Shown here: positions 9,165 through 18,516 of the stretch, piece by piece
How the letters are laid out: each line of letters opens with the position of its first letter
Numbering within the stretch: position 1 is the stretch's first letter
Source of the DNA: Colwellia sp. C1TZA3
GTDB lineage: Bacteria; Pseudomonadota; Gammaproteobacteria; Enterobacterales; Alteromonadaceae
Direction of reading: 5' to 3'
Assembly: GCF_007954265.1 (NCBI RefSeq)
Contig: NZ_VOLS01000042.1
Location: forward strand, 1 to 37,901
Length of the DNA stretch: 37,901 nt
Translations under genes and position numbers: made by a program
Notes under the pieces: generated by a model
The model's input: the letters and a program-made list of their open reading frames with translations, nothing else
What the model was told of the DNA's origin: nothing
Database searches by the model: none

Positions 9165-9249
9165 AGCGGCTTTTACAAGCACCCCGTAATCACAAAAAAA
9201 CCTCAATTTTAAGTAGATTTTGCTGGCGGTTAAACCCAAGATAAACATT

Positions 9250-9664
9250 GCTTAGGGTTATTGCATTATTATACTGGGCATAATAAACTGAATTTTCACT
9301 GTTGAACTTATCGTCTTCCTGAGTTAATTCAAGGCCATACCTAAAACAGAGAAATTAAACTTTCAAATTCTGGGCAAATTTTAACAATAATTGTTGGTCA
9401 TACTCGTTGATAGTAAAACCACACAATATTGACTTTTTCCAGTATAAGGGCAAATATTGGCGGTAATTATAATATCCAATATTCAGCTAAAAATCGGGTT
9501 ACAGGTACGTTGCACCCGCATCAATCTTTACTAATGTTTGTTAGCTGTTCGTCGAACGATTAAGTTCGCCCCCTAATAGCAAATTAGTATTGCAGCGAAG
9601 AAAGTTACAGTACCACGCAAATACAAAATATAATGATCAACAAATATTATAAGAAACGGATTTC
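9250..9664 (+). promoter_or_regulatory. Duplicated leader of the first ice-binding-like/MshQ gene
   Basis: This ~415 base region aligns with the region before the second paralogue (13164-13609). Shared blocks include GCATTATTATACT...GCATAAT, TTAATTCAAGGCCAT, CCTAAAACAG, ATATTGACTTT-like, AAATATTG-CGGTAAT, GTTACAGTACNACGCAAAT and ATTATAAGAAAC before the start codon. Candidate promoter: TTGACT at 9429-9434 and AAATAT 17 bases later, both conserved in the paralogue. Conservation of a non-coding leader suggests shared control and long 5' leaders. Confidence 0.6.
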
Positions 9665-12600
9665 ATGCATTACACCCAGTCATACCTTTTTATCCTCACT
9701 TTTTGTGCTGTGTTTAGTGCACAAGCGGCTCAGCTGCCCCCGAAGTTAGAGCCCCCCCTAGATAACCTGATAATCTATTCAAGCGCTGCTGTTAGCGCAG
9801 GCGCGGACTCAGTGATAGCTGGCAATATTCTGGCAGAGGCCGCCGGAGGAAACGGTGCAAGGGGAACTATTGCTGGCAACCTTACAGCCGGAGGAGCTAT
9901 ATCGATTGGCGCAAATTCAGCGGTCGGTGGCGACCTTACGAGTGGCGCCGCGATAACCACCGGCGCGAGTTCTGCAGTGACAGGTAATATAACCGCCACA
10001 GCAGCCATTACACTTGGCGATAAAACCACTGTTGGTGGCAACATTAGAACGAATATACCCTACACAGCCGATGATCAAAGTTCACAAATTGAGGCTATAC
10101 AAGCTGAACTGGCTGCGATACAAGCAGAATATCGAGACGAAAAAGGGAAAGAAGGGGAAAAGATAAAGGCCAACAAAAGACTCGATCCTGGCGTCCATCA
10201 TACATTGGCATTCTCGGCAACTGCAGGCGTTACCCTGACGTTTGTTGGCAGCAATAAAGGCGTGGATGATCATTGGCTTATCAATAGTGATACCTATATT
10301 AAATTTGCTGCGAGCACGAAAGTAGTATTAGAGAATGTAACCCCTAACAGCACAATTACCTGGAATGCAAAAAAGGGACTCATATCCACAGGCGCAGATG
10401 CAGAGATTATAGGGTCTTTTTTTGCGAGTACTAGCATTGCCACCGGAGCAAGAACTAAGTTAAAAGGCATTGGTGGTGTTTGTCCTGGTCTTTTTACCGC
10501 TACTGGGGCTGTCGAATTTGGCGCTAATAGCATTATTGGCCCTCTAGGTTGCAAGGCTGAGCAACCAACAAACATTGATCATTATGAAATTGTTCATGAC
10601 GGCCAAGGGTTAACCTGTGCAGCAGAGACAGTCACCATTAAAGCTTGTACTAATGCTATTGAGGATGGTTCTTGTGTGTTAAGTGATGAAACTGTGACAC
10701 TTGATGTTAAAGCGACCGGCCCACAATCTTCTGTCTTTGATACTATCAGCTTTACCGGCAAAACTACTGACATAGAGGCCGCCAGTATTCCCTATACATT
10801 GGCTAAGTCGACCCTTTTATCGATAGAGAATGCATCAATACCAGCAACAGCGTCAAATAATTTTGTCTGCAACGATGGTAATACAGACAGTTGTGACTTG
10901 GTTTTCACTGATGCAGGTTTCAGGTTTCTCTCTGGTGCTGACAATAGCACCACCTTACCCAATCAAACAGCAGGCTCGGTATTTGCTAAAACTTTAAAGC
11001 TCCAAGCCGTAAAAAATAGCAATGGCGTTTGTACGGGTTTATTTAACGGTAATGTCGATGTCGATTTATGGCAGGAAAACATCGCACCCGGTGGCACCAG
11101 CGGTCTCAGTTTTAATATGGTTGTTGATGGGGATGACAAAATTATTGCGAAACAAGCGAGTGCAACCCCACTAACAACATTAACCTTTGGCGACAACAGT
11201 ATTGCGATAATATCAACACCGATATATCACGATGCTGGACAAATTAGCCTACATGCTGAGTATAACGTAGACGGCATAACATTATCAGGTAGTAGTAATG
11301 CTTTTTGGGTCAGCCCAGCTGAACTTGTTGTTAGTGCAAGAATAGGTTCTGAGGAAACAGCAACCAAGTTAAATGGCGACACCTCAGGAACAATGAACTT
11401 AGATGGTGCTACGCCAACAGTAACCCATAAAGCAGGCAAGAGTTTTACGCTCACCGTAAGTGCATTAAATAGCCTTGGTGTTATCACACCTAACTATCTA
11501 CCTGGAGCAATACAGCTTAAGCTCAAGCGCACGGGTCCTAAAGCTCATGGTGTGGATGGTGCGTTAACTTACGGTGACAGTGGCAGTATAATAAGCAAAC
11601 TCGATACCGACTCAACATTCGACAATATTACCTTGAACAATTTTTCTTCAGGCATATCGACTTATAATGCCGCACAATATTCAGAAGTGGGTTTACTTAA
11701 TTTAGACGTTCAAGACAGCGACTATAATAAAGTTGGTACTAATAATAATCCTATTGTTATTTCAGCTACGGATATAAATATTGGCCGCTTTACACCCGCC
11801 TATTTCAAACAGTCTATAAAAGAAAAGCATCAAGGTAATTTTGATGCTGTCCCTTACCCAGATAAAATAGGTGTTTGTCGCTTTTCTGATTGGGCCTATA
11901 CCGGCCAGCGCAGCACCGATGATAAAGGCGCTATTGCTTATAGTCTGGTGCCAAAAATAACCATTACGGCATACAATGCTAATAACGCCATTACCCAAAA
12001 TTATACCTTGGGCGAGTCGGAAGGTTTTATGAAGTTATTAGCCAGTGGTGTTGATATTAGTTTACCGACACATGATAAAATACAGCAAGTTGTAAATAAT
12101 ACTGGCGATGAGCCCGTTGCTATTAGTGCCGTTATGCACACCGGTAGCTTAAGTGCCAGTCCGAATAATAGCGGTGGCTTTATTACCGGTGAGTGGCTTT
12201 ATACTTTTTCGACTAACGACCATTTTAGTTATCACCGTGACGGTACTAGTTTATTAGCGCCTTTTGCTGCAAAAATCCCCTTTGTTACTGAGCAAGTTAC
12301 TGATTCAGATGGCATAAAACTAGCCATAGATCCTTTAACAGATGCGGTCTCAGCAGCAGCCATTGAAGAATTTGTTACCGAGGGGGTACAAATTCGTTTT
12401 GCACGCATGGTATTACAAAATGCTTTTGGCTCAGAGAATACTAAGTTACGAGCGCAGTTAAATATTGAAGTTTATGATGATAAAAGCTTTAAAATTCATA
12501 CCGATGAAAGTTGTTTAACGCCGCTTATTGGTAATGAAAAAACTGGGGCTAAATATTCAGGTAATATGAACCTTTGGGATTATCGTTTAATCGACATTGA

Positions 12601-12886
12601 TAGTGACAAAATACAGGTTAGCGATACCAAAGCTAGCGCCTCTGGCGTTTTCTATAGCGGCATGCAAAGCCAATTGTTTTTCTCCAAACCAGAGAAACAA
12701 GGCGCGCTTGAGTGGGAATATGAAGTGCCGAACTGGCTGAAATTTAAGTGGAATGCTCTAGACGCGAATGATGACGGTAATTTTTACGATGACAACCCAA
12801 GTGCCGCGTTAAGCTTTGGCCAGTTTCGGGGTAACGACAGAGTCATCTCTTGGCAGGAAGTTTTTTTAACCAATGACAAGCTTTAA
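9665..12886 (+). CDS. Large exported protein: DUF3494 ice-binding-like domain joined to MshQ-like DUF6701 region (paralogue 1)
   Basis: The 1073-residue product has a signal peptide (about 1-21, ending AQAA). A short beta-solenoid (about 28-130) follows, with roughly five 15-20 residue repeats of the type ISIGANSAVGGDLTSGAAIT. After a helical linker (about 135-165) comes a stretch resembling the DUF3494 ice-binding fold (about 170-300): LDPGVHHTLAF, DDHWLINSDTYIKFAAST, NSTITWNA, GSFFASTSIATGA, FTATGAVEFGANSIIGPLGC. Residues about 303-1073 resemble the C-terminal region of MshQ (DUF6701), ending FGQFRGNDRVISWQEVF. DUF3494 proteins bind ice or act as adhesins; MshQ belongs to type IV MSHA pilus clusters, but no msh genes are nearby. 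A surface adhesin or ice-interaction protein is inferred. The paralogue 3' of it has more solenoid repeats. Confidence 0.75.
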   Translation: MHYTQSYLFILTFCAVFSAQAAQLPPKLEPPLDNLIIYSSAAVSAGADSVIAGNILAEAAGGNGARGTIAGNLTAGGAISIGANSAVGGDLTSGAAITTGASSAVTGNITATAAITLGDKTTVGGNIRTNIPYTADDQSSQIEAIQAELAAIQAEYRDEKGKEGEKIKANKRLDPGVHHTLAFSATAGVTLTFVGSNKGVDDHWLINSDTYIKFAASTKVVLENVTPNSTITWNAKKGLISTGADAEIIGSFFASTSIATGARTKLKGIGGVCPGLFTATGAVEFGANSIIGPLGCKAEQPTNIDHYEIVHDGQGLTCAAETVTIKACTNAIEDGSCVLSDETVTLDVKATGPQSSVFDTISFTGKTTDIEAASIPYTLAKSTLLSIENASIPATASNNFVCNDGNTDSCDLVFTDAGFRFLSGADNSTTLPNQTAGSVFAKTLKLQAVKNSNGVCTGLFNGNVDVDLWQENIAPGGTSGLSFNMVVDGDDKIIAKQASATPLTTLTFGDNSIAIISTPIYHDAGQISLHAEYNVDGITLSGSSNAFWVSPAELVVSARIGSEETATKLNGDTSGTMNLDGATPTVTHKAGKSFTLTVSALNSLGVITPNYLPGAIQLKLKRTGPKAHGVDGALTYGDSGSIISKLDTDSTFDNITLNNFSSGISTYNAAQYSEVGLLNLDVQDSDYNKVGTNNNPIVISATDINIGRFTPAYFKQSIKEKHQGNFDAVPYPDKIGVCRFSDWAYTGQRSTDDKGAIAYSLVPKITITAYNANNAITQNYTLGESEGFMKLLASGVDISLPTHDKIQQVVNNTGDEPVAISAVMHTGSLSASPNNSGGFITGEWLYTFSTNDHFSYHRDGTSLLAPFAAKIPFVTEQVTDSDGIKLAIDPLTDAVSAAAIEEFVTEGVQIRFARMVLQNAFGSENTKLRAQLNIEVYDDKSFKIHTDESCLTPLIGNEKTGAKYSGNMNLWDYRLIDIDSDKIQVSDTKASASGVFYSGMQSQLFFSKPEKQGALEWEYEVPNWLKFKWNALDANDDGNFYDDNPSAALSFGQFRGNDRVISWQEVFLTNDKL

Positions 12887-12937
12887 CAGCAAAGATAATA
12901 CTCTGTAGCTATTAGCATAATAATGAATTATTCCTGT

Positions 12938-13099
12938 TATACCAGTTCCATTAAGTTTGTGATCTTGTTGTGCGCAGGAAAAATAACTCAAGGTAGGCGC
13001 TCGATTGAGCAATAGCTGGCTATTGGGAGTGAGAGCAACACAGCATTGAGCTATTTTAACTAGTACAAGTGAGCAATAACTTAATGGGATTGGTATTAA
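12938..13099 (-). repeat. MITE-like element, well-preserved copy (reverse orientation)
   Basis: The 162-base element is nearly identical, in reverse complement, to the copy at 37738-37899, differing at only a few positions. Its ends are ATACCAGTTCCATTAAG and CTTAATGGGATTGGTATTAA, and TA at the outer edges is compatible with TA-type target duplication. It lies between the two large paralogues, just upstream of the second leader. Near identity with a copy 25 kb away indicates recent mobility. Confidence 0.85.
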
Positions 13100-13163
13100 T
13101 ACACCTTCAAAACGAGTTGATATTAAAGCTTATAAATATGACGTTCCAGAGCCTCTCAGCCCT

Positions 13164-13609
13164 GCTTTTAGCATTATTTGCATTATTATACTTAGCATAA
13201 TACACTAGCATTCTACTGTTGAATTTATCATCTCCCAACTTAATTCAAGGCCATCAAGGCCATTCCTAAAACAGTAAAAACAAGAAAAAGTATTTATCAA
13301 TACTTTTTGGTCACAGTAACAACACAACATTGACTTTACCTGTTTAAAGGTAAATATTGCCGGTAATCATCATACGATATACGCCTAAATAAAATATTAC
13401 AGGTACACAAGTATCCGTATTAACTTTATCAACGTTTATTACCCGTTTGTCGAATAACTAAGCTCAAACCAAATAATAGCACTATAATATTGGAGCGGCA
13501 GGTCGTTACAGTACTACGCAAATCCAAAATTTAATGTAGATAAAAGTGATAACGTCACTTTTATCTACAGTACTATCTATACAACTCATAATTATAAGAA
13601 ACAAACTTT
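13164..13609 (+). promoter_or_regulatory. Duplicated leader of the second ice-binding-like/MshQ gene
   Basis: Homologous to 9250-9664, including TTGACT at 13330-13335 with AAATAT 16 bases later, the block AAATATTGCCGGTAAT, GTTACAGTACTACGCAAAT, and ATTATAAGAAAC just before the start codon. It differs by an extra segment holding a long perfect hairpin at 13535-13569. Confidence 0.6.
13535..13569 (+). promoter_or_regulatory. Long perfect hairpin in the 5' leader of paralogue 2
   Basis: TGTAGATAAAAGTGA and TCACTTTTATCTACA form a perfect 15-bp stem around a five-base loop (TAACG), ending 40 bases before the ATG at 13610. The otherwise homologous leader of paralogue 1 lacks it. There is no following T tract. 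It could be an attenuator, an mRNA-stability element or an operator. Confidence 0.55.
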
Positions 13610-16600
13610 ATGACGTATACCAAGCAATGCCTTTTTATCCTGATACTTTTTGTTGTGTCTAGCGCACAAGCCGCTCTGCCACCGCAGTTAGACGCCCCGC
13701 TAGATAACCTAACGATCTATTCTAGCGCTGCCATCACCATGGGTGCGAGTTCAAAGGTCGGTGGTAACATTCAAGTAGAGGCCGCTGCAACGATTGGCGC
13801 AAGTTCAATCGTCACTGGTCATCTTATCGCCGGAGCCGCTGTCACACTTGACGCAACGGTAACCGTGGGTGGATTTGTAGAAGCACGTGATGCCGGAACA
13901 ATCGGTGCAGATTCAACAGTCGGTGGCCACTTTACAACCGGAGATGCCGCAACGCTTGGCGCAACCACCATTGATGGTAACGTTATTGTCGGTGGCGACC
14001 TTACGGCTGGCGCTGCGATACTGGTCGGCACGAAGGCAGTGATCGGTGGTAATGTTAGGTCCGGAGCGTCTGCATCCACAGACTTTGGCGCGAATACCGT
14101 AGTGGAAGGTGATGCTACAGCCGGAACCGCCCTAACATTGGGTGCTGATGTAATAATTGGAGGTAATGCTCAAGCTGGAACCGGCGCAGTTGCACTTGGC
14201 GTAAAAGCAGCAGTAACAGGTGATGCTAGGGCTGGAACCAGTGTCACACTAGCCGCAAATGCAACTGTTGGTGGCACAATTATAGAGGAGAGTATTGAGC
14301 AGTTTACTAATGCTCCCAAAGAGCCAGTAGATGATCAAAGTCCGCAACTTGCGGCTGTACAAGCAGAACTTGCCGCCATGGAAGCACCGGCAGCAAATCA
14401 ACTCACTACATCGATGACCGTTAGTAAAACGCTGAAAAAGGGCGTCTATCATACAACCGCGCTGACAACCACTGCCGGCATAACCATTACCTTTGATGGC
14501 GAAGGTGTCGATGGCCATTGGCTGATCAATAGCGATTCCTTCGTTGCCTTTGGTGCCAGTACGGTAGTTAAGTTGCTCAATGTAACTGAAAACAGCACGA
14601 TTACCTGGAATGCAGGGGGCTACATATCGGCAGGCGCAAGTGTAAATTTGATAGGATCTTTTTTTGCGGGCTCTTACATCCTCACTGGGGCAAGTACTAC
14701 GTTAGAAGGCGTTGGTGATGGTTGTGGTGGTTTTTTTACAACCACTGGAGCTGTGACTTTAGGCGCCAGTAACTTAATTGGCCCTCTTGATTGTAAAGCT
14801 CAAATACCGACACAAATAGATCATTATGAAATAATACATGACGGCCAAGGATTAACCTGTGAAGCAGAAACGGTCACTATTAAGGCCTGTACTAATACTA
14901 TCGAGGATGGCTCTTGTACGCTAAGTAATGAAACCGTGACCTTGGATGTTAAAGCCACCGGTTCAAGCTCTTCTGTCGTAGACACTATTAGCTTTACCGG
15001 CACAGGTACCGCCAGCATCCCTTATGCAGTTGCTGAGTCAACCCTTCTATCACTAGAAAACGCCTCAGTAGTAGCAACAAACTCACTAGTATGCTCCAAC
15101 GGCAATACTAGCAGTTGTCAGCTAGATTTTGTTGATGCTGGTTTTATATTTTTCTCTGGTGATAACGATACTGCGTTACCCAATCAAATATCAGGTATAA
15201 AATTTGACTATGATTTAAAGATTAAGGCAATCAACGCTTGTGCTGGTTTATTTACCGGTGATACCAATATCGATTTATCGCAAAAAAACGTTAACCCGGA
15301 AGGCACTAGTGGCCTATTGTTTAGCATTAATGGCAATAATATTGCGAAAAAATCAAATGGCATTAGTCCTACCAGTACGACTTTAAGCTTTGATGCCGAC
15401 GGCGTTGCGGATATATTAACCCCAATATATTACGATGCCGGAAAAATTAGCCTGTATGCCAACTATGAAGTGGACGGTGTTATCGTATCAGGCAGCAGTA
15501 ATGCGTTTTGGGTAAGCCCAGCTGCACTTGTTGTTAGTGCGCAATTAGAGGGGAAGGACTTAAATGGCGCTTCAGCAACAGCAACCCCTACCCATAAAGC
15601 AGGTGAGGATTTTGATTTAACTGTCACTGCTTATAATCACCCGGGCAATATTACACAGAACTATTCACCTGGAAATATACAAGTTAAGCTTGAGCGCACT
15701 GGCCCTACATTAACTAATAGCGTTGACGGTGATCTCACTTATGCTTTAGCAAGTTCACAGACAACGAGTACCAGTCCTGAATTTGAAGATGCTACTCTAA
15801 ACAACTTTTTGTCAGGTATCTCTACTTATAATGCCGCACAATATTCAGAAGTAGGTTTGCTCAATTTAGACGTTCAAGACAGCGATTATGGTAATGTTAG
15901 TATTATTATTCCAGCAGCAGCGATTGATATTGGCCGTTTTACGCCTGATCATTTTCAACAGACAGTTGTAGAGCAAGGCAGCCTTGATGCTGTTTGTAAT
16001 CAAAACAGCACTTTTGCCTATGTAGGACAAGTTGTGAGTGATCCTGAGAAAGGGGCAATATCTTATCTTGTGAATCCTGTTGTTGAGTTAACGGCAAAAA
16101 ATGTTCAGGGTCTTATAACAAAAAATTATACAGCGCCAGATTATAATAAACTGATTGCCGCTGCTAATTTTATTATAATACCTACAGCAGACTCTACTAT
16201 TTCAGGTAAAAACGGCTCTCTTCTCCCTTTAACTGCTAATTTACTCGCAGGCACGCTTAGCTTTGGTTTGCCCCTTGATGGTGGAATACTGCATTATGAG
16301 CTAGCTGATAATGATAACTTCTTTTATCCGCGTAATGAAAATTCAGAGCTTAATGCACAAGACAATAATATTGATTTTTTAATTGATCAAGACAACTTTG
16401 TTGATAGTGATGGTATTGCCATTATTTCACCCAAAAATATTACCAGCACAGCAAGTATCAATATTCGCTTTGGTCGTGCTGCTATCGAGAATAGCTTTGG
16501 CCCTGAAACTGTAGATTTACCACAGTCTTTTTCAACACAGTATTTAAATGCTAATGGCCGTTATGTGGTCAATGAACAAGACAGTTGTACAAACTATGAT

Positions 16601-16897
16601 GCGGATAATATTAAACTAACTTCAGGTACCTTAAATAAAAATGCAACTAGTGTTAATGACGCAGCAGGGCAAATTGATGACGGTGAAACCAGAGCTATAA
16701 TTCTAACAGCTCCAGGTGCAGGTAAGCAGGGAAACATAAATATTGAGTATGAAGTTTATTCGTGGCTTAAATATGACTGGAATTGGAATGGTGTTGATGC
16801 CAAGTTATTTGATGAAAATCCTAGCGCTATAGCTACGTTCGGCGTGTTTCGAGGTAACGACAGAATCATCTCTTGGCAGGAAATTTTCAATCAATGA
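13610..16897 (+). CDS. Large exported protein: expanded beta-solenoid plus DUF3494-like domain joined to MshQ-like DUF6701 region (paralogue 2)
   Basis: The 1095-residue product has the same plan as its upstream neighbour. After a signal peptide (about 1-21, SAQAA) the beta-solenoid is about twice as long (about 27-225), with some ten to eleven repeats such as ATIGASSIVTGHLIAGAAVT and TLGADVIIGGNAQAGT. Next come a linker (DDQSPQLAAVQAELAAME), a DUF3494-like part (about 270-400: LKKGVYHTTALT, DGHWLINSDSFVAFGAST, NSTITWNAGGYISAGA) and the DUF6701-like region (about 402-1095) ending FGVFRGNDRIISWQEIF. Conserved Cys pairs (LTCEAETVTIKACTN) are kept. The solenoid repeats also resemble bactofilins, but the signal peptide argues for export. 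Surface adhesion or ice interaction is inferred. Its own leader suggests separate transcription. Confidence 0.75.
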   Translation: MTYTKQCLFILILFVVSSAQAALPPQLDAPLDNLTIYSSAAITMGASSKVGGNIQVEAAATIGASSIVTGHLIAGAAVTLDATVTVGGFVEARDAGTIGADSTVGGHFTTGDAATLGATTIDGNVIVGGDLTAGAAILVGTKAVIGGNVRSGASASTDFGANTVVEGDATAGTALTLGADVIIGGNAQAGTGAVALGVKAAVTGDARAGTSVTLAANATVGGTIIEESIEQFTNAPKEPVDDQSPQLAAVQAELAAMEAPAANQLTTSMTVSKTLKKGVYHTTALTTTAGITITFDGEGVDGHWLINSDSFVAFGASTVVKLLNVTENSTITWNAGGYISAGASVNLIGSFFAGSYILTGASTTLEGVGDGCGGFFTTTGAVTLGASNLIGPLDCKAQIPTQIDHYEIIHDGQGLTCEAETVTIKACTNTIEDGSCTLSNETVTLDVKATGSSSSVVDTISFTGTGTASIPYAVAESTLLSLENASVVATNSLVCSNGNTSSCQLDFVDAGFIFFSGDNDTALPNQISGIKFDYDLKIKAINACAGLFTGDTNIDLSQKNVNPEGTSGLLFSINGNNIAKKSNGISPTSTTLSFDADGVADILTPIYYDAGKISLYANYEVDGVIVSGSSNAFWVSPAALVVSAQLEGKDLNGASATATPTHKAGEDFDLTVTAYNHPGNITQNYSPGNIQVKLERTGPTLTNSVDGDLTYALASSQTTSTSPEFEDATLNNFLSGISTYNAAQYSEVGLLNLDVQDSDYGNVSIIIPAAAIDIGRFTPDHFQQTVVEQGSLDAVCNQNSTFAYVGQVVSDPEKGAISYLVNPVVELTAKNVQGLITKNYTAPDYNKLIAAANFIIIPTADSTISGKNGSLLPLTANLLAGTLSFGLPLDGGILHYELADNDNFFYPRNENSELNAQDNNIDFLIDQDNFVDSDGIAIISPKNITSTASINIRFGRAAIENSFGPETVDLPQSFSTQYLNANGRYVVNEQDSCTNYDADNIKLTSGTLNKNATSVNDAAGQIDDGETRAIILTAPGAGKQGNINIEYEVYSWLKYDWNWNGVDAKLFDENPSAIATFGVFRGNDRIISWQEIFNQ

Positions 16898-17459
16898 TAA
16901 GTACTAACCTTAAGGCAGTAACGCCAAAGACCATCATAAGATTTTCTATTAACGAAAATTCTGGTTATTAAGCTGCTTTATTGTGGTATTTTTTTCAGCA
17001 CAAATGAAGAATCAAAGCTCTGTTCTATAACACTGTGCTTAGCTTATCAAGTCTGCTGCTTAGAGCCGTTTTTTTTGTAGGTCGGACTTCAGTCCGTCAA
17101 CCGTTTAGCGGGTAATTAACCTGATGAACCAATAAAAATCTGCAGCGGCTATTATTTGATTTATCAGTCTTAATGCCAAACACAGTTAAATTTCATTTAA
17201 CTTGACGGGCTAAATATAAATAACCAAGTTAATTTCATCTGAGACGACAATAATTAACTACAACAGAGCAAATAACGATGGCGTAAGCTAATACGAAATG
17301 TCATTTTAAAATTCAAAAAACAGACTTTAAGCCATGCTACAATCACCACGGTGTCAGTTCTGTGGCTGATAACCCCTTGACATTATTTCACCTATTAAAA
17401 TGATCTTTACCCCTCCTATTTATTATTAAATAGCTAAAATTCAGAGATATAAGAGTATT
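16898..17459. other. Gene-free gap before mutM
   Basis: No convincing reading frame or RNA gene is seen on either strand over these 562 bases. It contains one REP-like palindrome (17077-17103). A TTGACA at about 17374 might be a -35 element for mutM, but the -10 is not convincing. Confidence 0.5.
17077..17103. repeat. REP-like palindrome
   Basis: The motif GTAGGTCGGACTTCAGTCCG followed by TCAACCG contains the small palindrome GGACT-TC-AGTCC after a GTAGGT lead. This is the form of REP sequences mobilised by RAYT (TnpA_REP) transposases in gammaproteobacteria. Only one copy is seen and no RAYT gene is in the window. Confidence 0.5.
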
Positions 17460-18410
17460 ATGCCAGAGTTACCAGAAGTTGAAGTTTGTCGTTTAGGTAT
17501 TACGCCCCATATTTTAGCGCAGGAAGTAGCTCATGTTGTGGTGCGCACGGCTAAATTACGCTGGCCTATTCCTGATGAAGTGCATAGCGTTGTTGGACAA
17601 AAATTAGAAAAAATAGAGCGGCGTTCTAAATATTTATTGTTAAGGTTTTCTAGCGGTACCTTGTTATTACATTTAGGCATGTCAGGGTCGGTGCGCATTC
17701 TTGAACACGATACTCCTGCGATAAAGCATGACCATTTTGAAATGTTATTTGCTAACAACAAAATGTTAAGATTAAATGATCCACGCCGTTTTGGTGCTGT
17801 GCTATGGTTTCCCGAACATCATGACTTGCAAGGCTTATTGACCAAGTTAGGGCCAGAGCCATTAACCAATGACTTTACTTATGGACATTTATTTACCAAA
17901 GCTGGTAATCGAAAAGTGCCGGTTAAGACCTTCTTAATGGATAATCATGTCGTAGTAGGCGTAGGTAATATTTATGCCAATGAAGCATTATTTATCGCTA
18001 GCATTCATCCTGCGACACTAGTAAATAGCATCAGTGAAGAAAGGTTTAATGAATTAACCGATATTATTAAGCAAGTATTAGCTGCAGCAATCGAACAAGG
18101 GGGCACCACCTTAAAAGACTTTACACAGGCAGACGGTAAACCCGGTTACTTTGCGCAAAAACTTTTTGTCTACGGTCGTGCGGGTCAACAATGTGATGGT
18201 TGCCAAACCGTACTAGAAGAAATTCGTCAGTCTAATCGCAGTTCAGTGTTTTGTCCACAATGCCAAGTTCAAGTGTTACCAGAAAATACCGCTAAAAATG
18301 CACAGAATAAAACACTGAAAGCAAAAGCAAAAACAAAAACAAAAACAAAAACCACCATAAAGCAGATTGCTGTTAAGAAAAAAGCGCTTGAAAAAAGTGC
18401 TAACAAATAA
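17460..18410 (+). CDS. mutM: Formamidopyrimidine-DNA glycosylase (Fpg/MutM) with Lys-rich C-terminal tail
   Basis: Excises oxidised purines such as 8-oxoguanine and cleaves the abasic strand (base excision repair, cytoplasm). The N terminus MPELPEVE supplies the catalytic Pro2/Glu3. Lys57 (RRSKYLLL) is the expected second catalytic lysine, followed by the helix-two-turn-helix core and GGTTLKDF. The zinc finger of four Cys lies at about 241-267 (CDGC ... FCPQCQ). The family usually ends there, near 270 residues. This protein has some 46 more residues, very rich in Lys, Ala and Thr, including a run of Lys-Thr pairs encoded by four tandem copies of a 6-base AAAAAC unit near 18320-18352. The tail may be an extra DNA-binding extension of variable length. 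Single gene. Confidence 0.95.
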   Translation: MPELPEVEVCRLGITPHILAQEVAHVVVRTAKLRWPIPDEVHSVVGQKLEKIERRSKYLLLRFSSGTLLLHLGMSGSVRILEHDTPAIKHDHFEMLFANNKMLRLNDPRRFGAVLWFPEHHDLQGLLTKLGPEPLTNDFTYGHLFTKAGNRKVPVKTFLMDNHVVVGVGNIYANEALFIASIHPATLVNSISEERFNELTDIIKQVLAAAIEQGGTTLKDFTQADGKPGYFAQKLFVYGRAGQQCDGCQTVLEEIRQSNRSSVFCPQCQVQVLPENTAKNAQNKTLKAKAKTKTKTKTTIKQIAVKKKALEKSANK

Positions 18411-18516
18411 CGAATTAAAAACAGTTCGGGAATCCCTAATCGTAATAAAGCCTAACGATTGTAGCGGGTTCCAATATTTACTATTGAACTGAGGGCTAGC
18501 AACTAAAGGTGATGAC

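Noticed and set aside
9775-10044. 89-residue Pro/Ala/Val-rich frame antisense to the solenoid repeats (and a similar one at 13819-14079)
   Set aside because: It mirrors the Gly/Ala repeats of the real gene on the other strand; a by-product of repeated codons.
13691-14285. Bactofilin identity for the solenoid repeats
   Set aside because: The repeat type is similar, but a signal peptide, the DUF3494-like part and the MshQ-like end argue for an exported surface protein, not a cytoskeletal polymer.
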